Positions 58,201-64,000 of a DNA stretch of 64,000 bases are shown in pieces. Each line of letters opens with the position of its first letter. The first letter of the stretch is position 1. The notes below the pieces were generated by a model, which was given only the letters and a program-made list of their open reading frames with translations, was not told the origin of the DNA and did no database searches. Position numbers and translations under genes: made by a program. Origin of the DNA: Solicoccozyma terricola (lineage: Eukaryota; Basidiomycota; Tremellomycetes; Filobasidiales; Piskurozymaceae); assembly GCA_001600875.1 (NCBI GenBank), contig BCLD01000004.1, positions 632,553-696,552 of the forward strand, read 5' to 3'.

Positions 58201-59350
58201 TCGATGCGTGCTGTATTTGGGAAAGGCCTCGGTCAATTTCAATTTCCCAAGGAAATGACGAGCCGAGGGAGGGAGTTTCCCAAAGAAGGACTTACGAAAT
58301 CCATATCTACATCCATATCGCCTCCTTTCCTATCAGGATGAAACACCTCCTCACCAGCACTCATTATCCCTTCCATAGCTGGTCTGATCCCAAACGCAGG
58401 AGCTCGACTACCTCTTGTTTGCACGTTGCTTTGTTGAGCATGATCGGATTCTCCTTGGGCTAATCTGGCCTGAGTTCTGTAAGAGGTCTCATCTGTGGTC
58501 GGAATGATTGCGGATAACATGTTCTCAATACGAGTAAGACGAGCTTTGACGTCTGCGTCGAAGCTGGATTCCAGATTCAAAGAGTTTCTCTGTTAATCTT
58601 TGGCTCCCACTCACTCCTACGAGTCAAATAGAACAACCACTCACGAGACTGGATCTTCCACGCCATTGATGAAAGGTCGACATAGATGTGGGACTTTGCG
58701 GAGGATGCATTGACCGCATGGCTGTTTGGGGTTCCAAGTCGTTAGCTAGTGATCGTAGATGGAAACGTGGAAGGGAAAGAAGCATACTTCGTTACGGTCG
58801 CACTAGATGAGTTATAGAGGTGTTGAGCTACAACAGACATGTAAAAGATTGCCAGAAACGTAACACTCACTTTTTGTTTGCGTCTGGAAGTCGAGGAAGA
58901 ACTTACTGTCAACTCTTGCAGTACACGCTGATACCTTGTTTGTTGACTCACCGATGACACTTTGTAGTATTGAATAGAGCCATCAAGAAGACCGTCAGCG
59001 TCTAGCAGACCGAGCTACGCAACAGTTCGGTCCTGGGATTCATTCACCTCTACACAACTGAAATGCACCCTATTCCTCTTCGTCCTCCTTTCTTTCCCAT
59101 CCGCCTGACTTCCTTCAGCACCATCACCATCATCGTCGTCATCCTTGATGGCTGCCTCGCCCTTCCTGCCCTGGTGAAGCGATACGATGGACGTGGACGG
59201 TGATGCTGCTCGAGTGGTGAGTTTGCGTTTCCTTGTGGATGTCGCTGAGGATGTCGCCGTCGCTGTCGCTGTCGCTGTCGCTTGCGGTTGTTGGCTTGTT
59301 GTGTGAGGATGGTCTGTAGGAGCGGACGTGGATACGCTGTTGGTGCTCAT
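55246..59350 (-). CDS. Zn2Cys6 (GAL4-type) transcription factor with fungal_trans domain
   Basis: Fungal-specific regulator; target genes unknown. Start placed at ATG 59350 (MSTNSVSTSAPTDHPHTTSQ) because the next in-frame ATG, 59545, lies 7 bp from the divergent GPI2 ATG. Exons: A 59048-59350, B 58952-58959 (8 nt), C 58871-58883 (13 nt), D 58788-58802 (15 nt), E 58645-58721, then more. Joined, A-E give a canonical C-x2-C-x6-C-x5-C-x2-C-x8-C cluster with CVECHRRKQKCDRNE and PCGQC, Cys at 99, 102, 109, 115, 118 and 127. Before it is a KRKLTTRAASP and KERRTKRNRVHF basic region. Downstream: a fungal_trans-like helical region (DNLDVVFAGLLTARYMYDYC, SSREIELRRRAFAGVYHLD region, MGRIADHSK, LKLDQELLSWQTNLPAFF). 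The tail is disordered, with a Pro/Gln-rich part and acidic, Phe/Leu-bearing segments. A last small exon ends ANSNSSLAGL, TAG 55246-55248. Confidence 0.88.
58788..58959 (-). other. Three consecutive microexons (8, 13, 15 nt) coding the zinc-cluster core
   Basis: B 58952-58959 TGTCATCG (acceptor CAAAG, donor GTGAGT); C 58871-58883 ACGCAAACAAAAA (acceptor TTCCAG, donor GTGAGT); D 58788-58802 TGCGACCGTAACGAA (acceptor ATCTAG, donor GTATGC). Flanking introns are 88, 68, 68 and 66 nt. Phases run 0-2-0-0. Together they add 12 residues, CHRRKQKCDRNE, between SCVE (exon A) and PCGQC (exon E). The result matches the Zn2Cys6 consensus exactly, which is strong evidence that all three are used. Confidence 0.9.
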
Positions 59351-59551
59351 TGTGCAGTTGGATTGGAAGTCTGACCCGAGCAAGTCCGATGGTGATACAT
59401 GTGGTTGAGAACCCGTCGAGTCGGAGGGATGTGAGATGGACGGGGCGACATGGACCGAGGACGCGAACGAGCGAGAGTGCAACGAGGGCAACGAGGGCAC
59501 CGACGACGGACAGACAGACAGGGAACTCGAGTCCTCCGTCGGCATCGCTCA
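59351..59551. promoter_or_regulatory. Bidirectional promoter of the Zn2Cys6 regulator and GPI2
   Basis: 201 bp between divergent ATGs. The frame continues open through it on the minus strand to an ATG at 59545. If that start were used, the two coding regions would begin 6 bases apart. No TATA box or repeat of note. Confidence 0.5.
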
Positions 59552-60969
59552 ATGTCAACGCAGCATGCGTCCCTACATCCTCTGCGGCCAGCCATCCAGC
59601 TAGACGGCGACGGAGAACACAAGTTGCTATGGCGCAAATCACCATACCCAGACAACCACGTCCCAAACAACTTCCTGGCCGCCTTCAAAGAACGGCAAGT
59701 GAGTGTCACAACCCATCCATCCTTCACCACACACACCCGCTCAAAGACCTCTCAAAGACCTCTCAAAGACCTCTCTCTCTCTGACAGATCTACTTGCCCC
59801 AACTAACAGGCAGCAATCACCCAGCACGCATCTTCACCTTCCTTCCCCCTCCTCCTTCTCCACAAGTCCCTCCCGCAAACAGTCTACCTATCCTTCATCT
59901 CAATCTTCATCTCAGTCTTCCGTGCTCTCCTCGAAGGTCGCGTATCATCAGGTCAAGTCGTTGGCTCTTGTTCCATCGTCGGTGTCATCAGTCTACTGGC
60001 ACTTCGTATCGTGAGATGGCACTATCGTGATACTCTCCCACTCTCGTCTACATTACGAAACCCAACAACACCATCATCAACCGTCGCGACTACTCTCCTT
60101 CTACCCCCCTTAGTCCTGTACCTACTCTCCCCACTACTACTCTCTCTCACAAAGGCAACAACGAGCGATAGCATCTGGCCACTTGCAGGTGGTCTCTTTT
60201 CTCTCGGAGGAGTATTAGGCGGTTTCGATACAGGAGACAGGCGAGAACACGATGTAGTAGTGGATTCAACACCGCAAGTCAAGGGGAATTCGTCGAGATC
60301 AAAGAAGGAAGCAATAGGAGTAAAAAATGGAGAGGTTGATTTGGTGAGAAGAAATAATGTCATTGTAGAAAGTAGATCTCAAGGTGTGAGATTCACGTTA
60401 TCGCCGAACAAAAAGTGAGAAGTAGGGCGTTGGGCTTTTTCCCGATCAGTCAAAATTGACTTTCTTTTTATTTTCATCAATCCTCTCTCCGTCACTAGCC
60501 TTCGATCATCCCTCTCCTTGACATCGACGATATCAGCATGTATCGTTCTTGCTTCACGTCTCGACTCAGCAAGAGAAGTCTTCGCCTTGTTAGGTTTCGT
60601 CGCGATGGGAATGGGCGCATTGATATGGCTCAGTCGACGAAGATCAAGTCGGAAGTTTCAAGTGAGTGAAAATCACACTCGGTTTCTTTCTCAACAAAAA
60701 TCCCTGCCATCGAAAAACCTGATGTTAAAAGACCAAAGAACCAAGAAAATACTGATTGCTAAGTGTGCGCTCCTAACCTAACCACCCAGATTCTTATGAC
60801 GAGTGTCCTATATTCCATCGCCATGATTCTTTGGATCCCTCAGTATTCATATCAACGATACCTAGGTCCATTAAGTCAAGCACAGGTATTGCTAATCGCA
60901 GCTTTAGCAGTATTGTGCGGCGTAGGCCCTGGTGCGATGAAATTGGGGTGGAGGTGGAGAGTGGTATGA
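59552..60969 (+). CDS. GPI2: GPI2/PIG-C, subunit of GPI-GlcNAc transferase
   Basis: Multi-pass ER membrane subunit of the complex that starts GPI-anchor synthesis by adding GlcNAc to phosphatidylinositol. ATG at 59552. Exon 1: EHKLLWRKSPYPDNHVPNNF and LAAFKERQ, the family's N-terminal signature. Intron 1 contains a tandem repeat. Exon 2: AAITQHASSPSFPLLLHKSL, then TM helices TVYLSFISIFISVFRALLEG, VVGSCSIVGVISLLALRIV, WHYRDTL and LLLPPLVLYLLSPLLLSLT, IWPLAGGLFSLGGVLGGFD. A Ser/Lys-rich polar loop of about 55 residues (60230-60415) is an insertion relative to human PIG-C. Later exons: LRSSLSLTSTISACIVLASR, VFALLGFVAMGMGALIWLSR, MTSVLYSIAMILWIPQYSYQ, VLLIAALAVLCGVGPGAMKL, ending in RWRVV. Four exons. 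Convergent with the next gene. Confidence 0.9.
59740..59772 (+). repeat. 11-nt tandem repeat (CTCAAAGACCT, three copies) in GPI2 intron 1
   Basis: Three head-to-tail copies directly before a CT-rich tract and the branch/acceptor region of the intron (59700-59812). Confidence 0.85.
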
Positions 60970-61148
60970 ATAAAAAGTCCCGATTCTCGATCTAAAACTT
61001 TCAAAAGTTCAGAGGTAAAACAGAATAGAGTAATACCCGAAGTGTTGTAAGCATCTACATCAGAGTTTCGTCGTTATGGCCATTATACATTCGTAACTGA
61101 ACAATCATGAAGCATCCTCCACCCGATGATGTCGACCGCACCACTCCC

Positions 61149-63508
61149 TCATTCCGTCTTCCTCGGCACGGGACAAATCTTCCTCAAACTGTCAACATCC
61201 GCGAGTATGCTGTCAAACGTCATATCGTACTCCTTGCGACTAGAATGCACGCTCTCGTCAACCTTTTCGATTTTTCTCTCAATAGATGATAGTTGCTCCT
61301 GAAGTGCTGCAGCAACTGCAGCTTGAATCGACTTTTGCATTTCAGCCCTTTCGACTTTCCATGTATCGTGCATGCTGGTGATTTCCTCGCGAAGACTGGT
61401 CCTTTCTGCCTTGAGTGAAGCGACCTCCGTTTCCAGACCAGTCAGTCTTGCTTCTGGGAGTGTGTTGTTACCCGCAATTATAGGAGCGGGTATGGTGGCT
61501 GGCCGTGTCAAAGTGACGGAGGATTCTACGGGTTGCCGCGCCTGATCTTGAAGTGACTCTGACGCCTCTTTGGTTTCATCCGCTGGAGTATCCGTCTTGA
61601 TCCTCTTCTTCGCCTGCATCTTCAGAGTCTGGATTTCTCCCTTTAGCTCCTCGAACGCATCTGGAGCAAAGAGATCTCTCCATTCGTCCATCTCTTGAAT
61701 ACTATCCAACACCTGCTCCTCCAGACTCTGGACTCGCTTATCCATATCGTCGATATTCTGATCAATTTCACCGAGCCGACGTTTGAGACGTCCCCGTTGT
61801 TGCCGACCATCACCGTCAACTTTACCAGGATGACCGGTCGAAGCTTCTGGTTCGGCGGACAAATCTGCGTTCATGGAGGGCCCAACTTGAACGCTGTCCA
61901 TGTCCACGTCCTTGTCCCGATCCAAGTCCGCATCTTCTCCATTTCCGTTTACGTGAGTTGCAGGACCCAGTTCCTTGCCCTTGCCCTTGTTCTTCCCCTC
62001 TATGACTTCACTCTGAATGACACTCTCCCCATTCGTTACCCGCCTCCTCAACAAGGCGCTATCTAACACACACTTTAAGGCAGCTGCAAATTCTAATAAA
62101 GGTCGCTCCACTGCCTTTCGAGCTGTTTCAGTCTCTCTCTTCTTATCGGCGATTGTTTCGTCCAAGTCCTTGGAGACTATTTTATAATCCGCGCGTGTGC
62201 GAGCAACGTCGCGTATTGATTCAACCACTTCGAGTTGTGATTGGAGTGTTCGCCACCTGCGAGTCGACTCTAAGGACTCGGTGAGCTTGCTGTTGAGCGG
62301 AAAAGGTGCAGACGACATTTTAGCGACTTGAAGAATCGGCGTATGCGCGGTGTGGAGACTTACATGCATAGTTGTATGAGTTGTTTCGTACTCCCTGGCG
62401 AAAGTGGTTCAGCTTCCCCTACGTCCAACATTGTGTCATTCGACATTCCATCGATATTCCTAAACAAGTCGTTTGGGAAGTATTCTAGAGGGACTGCTTT
62501 CGCAGTCGATGAACCTGGTGAAGGTTGTCGTTGAAGCACGACCGGGCTGTTTTCAAAATTCGATATCGGCGTCGTAATCGGTTGAATTTCCCGGAGTGAT
62601 GTTGGAATTGGTGGTGGATTTGTACGAGATGATGACGCTATAGGTTGTGAATATCCAAATGACGTTGACACAGTAGGTGGTGGAATCACAGAGGATGATG
62701 AAGCGGTAGATGGCGGTATTCTGTCAGATGCTGGTTTTTGAGGCAGTGAAATTCGGACAGGTGGAGTCGATGGAGGGGGTGGCGGCGGTGATATCGAAGG
62801 TGATGGTGGGTTTCCAGAAGTCGATGATCCTGCAAGCCTTGGGGGTACAGAAGATGATGGTCTTGTTGGTGGGTGGTCCCTGACAGATATTGGTGGTGCT
62901 GAGGCTGGTGGTGGGTTTCTAGGAGGCGGTGATTTATGTAGTCGACCGGCCGTTGACATTCTCCCATGGTCCACATCTATGGAGTCCCGGCGAGCGCTGT
63001 TATGTGGAGAGGGTGCACGTCTGATGATTGGGGCTGGGCCCGTACGTTTGTCGTCGTACGACGGTGAACGTCCACGGCTGCCTGTTCGTCTTCGTCGGTT
63101 GTCGTTTAATGGAGGATGTGCTGCATGTCTGGGAGATGAATCTCGACTTCGTCTGCGAGGCAGTACGAGAATCCATCAGCTTATGATAGGGGATGTACAC
63201 CAAAAGACATGTGGTAGATGTGGTACTCACTGATGGTTACGATATCGCTTGTCCGGGTAACCCTGGTCTGCCGAACGGCCGCCCTGGGACGAATACCCAG
63301 AGGTATACTTATGTGATCCCTCTCCTTCATCCTGAGGGCGTGAAACTGGTCTCGAGCGCCCCCAGCCATCGTCTTTACTGTTCGATGGAACCCAGTCCTG
63401 CTTATAATGGTGAACATCTTTAGGCGGAGGAAGTATTGGTGGTCGCGAAGGGAGGTGCGAAGAGGATTGCGAGTAGCTACTGGATGGAAGTCCAGATTGA
63501 CCGGACAT
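61149..63508 (-). CDS. Proline-rich and coiled-coil protein of unknown function
   Basis: No family recognised. ATG at 63508 (MSGQSGLPSSSYSQSSSHLP). Exon 1 is Ser/Tyr/Pro-rich; exon 2 starts with an RS/RD-rich stretch (QRSRDSSPRHAAHPPLNDNR, RRRTGSRGRSPSY) and a Pro-rich segment with runs of six Pro. The exon 2 donor (GTAAGT at about 62364) joins to CAACAG|C near 62291, giving QLIQLCIKLTESLESTRRW in frame; the ATG often picked at 62309 lies in that intron. The last part is a strongly helical region: LQSQLEVVESIRDVARTRAD, DLDETIADKKRETETARKAV, GRLKRRLGEIDQNIDDMDKR, VQSLEEQVLDSIQEMDEW, LTGLETEVASLKAERTSLRE and LQEQLSSIERKIEKVDESVH, two or three coiled coils with a KKRIK basic patch. An SR-like N-terminus with coiled-coil C-terminus could suit an RNA-processing or nuclear scaffold role, but this is a guess. 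Confidence 0.7.
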
Positions 63509-63791
63509 GCTGGATGGCCTGCTGCCTGCTGCCTGCTGCGAGCTGAGCCAGCTGGCGATGCTACCTGGCGATGCTACCTGGTGGACGGTGGACGGTGGTG
63601 CCCGACTTGACGAGGAGGTCGTCGAGGTTGCTCACCACTGTCGACGGTCGTCTCGAGTTCGTTCCCAGTCGCCACCCGTGAGAATCGCATCGAAATTGTG
63701 CAAATAGGTACAAGTACAAATATCCCCATGTTCATGTCCTCCCACTCGGCACACCACAGGCGCCATGGCCCACGAGCCGTACAGAGCGGTA

Positions 63792-64000
63792 TCATCGGCG
63801 CCCTTTCCCTTTCCCCTTCCCCTTGCCCCCTTTCTTCGAAGGTCGAGCATTCTTCGCTTTGCGCTGCACAAAATATGATCGTCAGTGGCAAACTTCGCCG
63901 AGTCTCTCCTCGTGCCGTTCTCGCTCACCTGTTCCAACATCTTGCGCTGTCTTCGAATATCTTCGGAGCTGCGCAATTCGTTCTTGGCCTGTCCAACCGC
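63792..64000 (-). CDS. C-terminal end of a gene running off the right edge (basic tail, possibly a DBP10-like helicase)
   Basis: Two exons are visible. The one entering from the right edge reads AVGQAKNELRSSEDIRRQRK, MLEQ and stops at a GTGAGC donor. After a GTGCAG acceptor the last exon reads RKAKNARPSKKGGKGKGKGK, GRR, stop at 63792-63794. A basic tail of the form NELRS.E.IRK.RK...Q.R.KNARPSK resembles the C-terminus of the DEAD-box ribosome-assembly helicase Dbp10 as I remember it, but no catalytic motif is inside the window, so the identity is tentative. Confidence 0.6.

Overview
The window is eukaryotic nuclear DNA from a basidiomycete fungus, most likely a tremellomycete of the Cryptococcus/Kwoniella type. 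The evidence is compact gene spacing, short GT-AG introns (mostly about 55-100 nt) in almost every gene, many very small exons, C/T-rich leaders, and a gene set of fungal type (Zn2Cys6 regulator, fungal OHCU decarboxylase, APP1, ADP1-like ABC transporter). I see no rRNA, tRNA, transposon or CRISPR. Exon joins were made by eye from splice motifs and frame, so gene ends are firmer than every internal junction.

Layout, left to right. 1-8287: three minus-strand genes, an SHPRH/IRC20-type SNF2-RING protein (cut by the left edge), an HDDC2-type HD-domain 5'-deoxynucleotidase, and exosome subunit RRP4. 8503-15966: a Sec72-like TPR protein and a 1,783-residue SET-domain methyltransferase with a very long tail. 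16101-21263: tRNA 2'-phosphotransferase TPT1 (minus), a Q-rich protein of unknown role, and OHCU decarboxylase. 21264-31551: APP1 phosphatidate phosphatase, cohesin kleisin RAD21, and, convergent with it, a POT1-like telomere protein with a very long N-terminal extension. 31821-42943: a nodulin-like/MCH1-like MFS transporter, a WD40/DUF2415 protein, and an ADP1-like ABCG transporter with EGF-type modules. 42944-45192: the only long gene-free stretch, ending in a 51-base C run. 45193-64000: a VHS-domain protein, Notchless (NLE1/RSA4), a PRCC-domain protein, prenylcysteine oxidase, a Zn2Cys6 regulator, GPI2/PIG-C, a proline-rich coiled-coil protein, and the C-terminus of another gene at the right edge.

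The genes are mostly unrelated housekeeping functions (RNA processing: RRP4, TPT1, NLE1; chromosome biology: SET protein, RAD21, POT1; membrane and lipid: APP1, ADP1, GPI2) and do not form a pathway cluster. The most notable signal is exon architecture. Microexons of 8-15 nt occur in at least four genes. In the Zn2Cys6 regulator, three consecutive microexons (8, 13 and 15 nt) encode the centre of the DNA-binding zinc cluster, and joint skipping of the first two would keep frame while deleting the basic recognition segment. A GC-AG intron also splits the SET catalytic core, and the SET protein tail carries an unfamiliar repeated basic motif.
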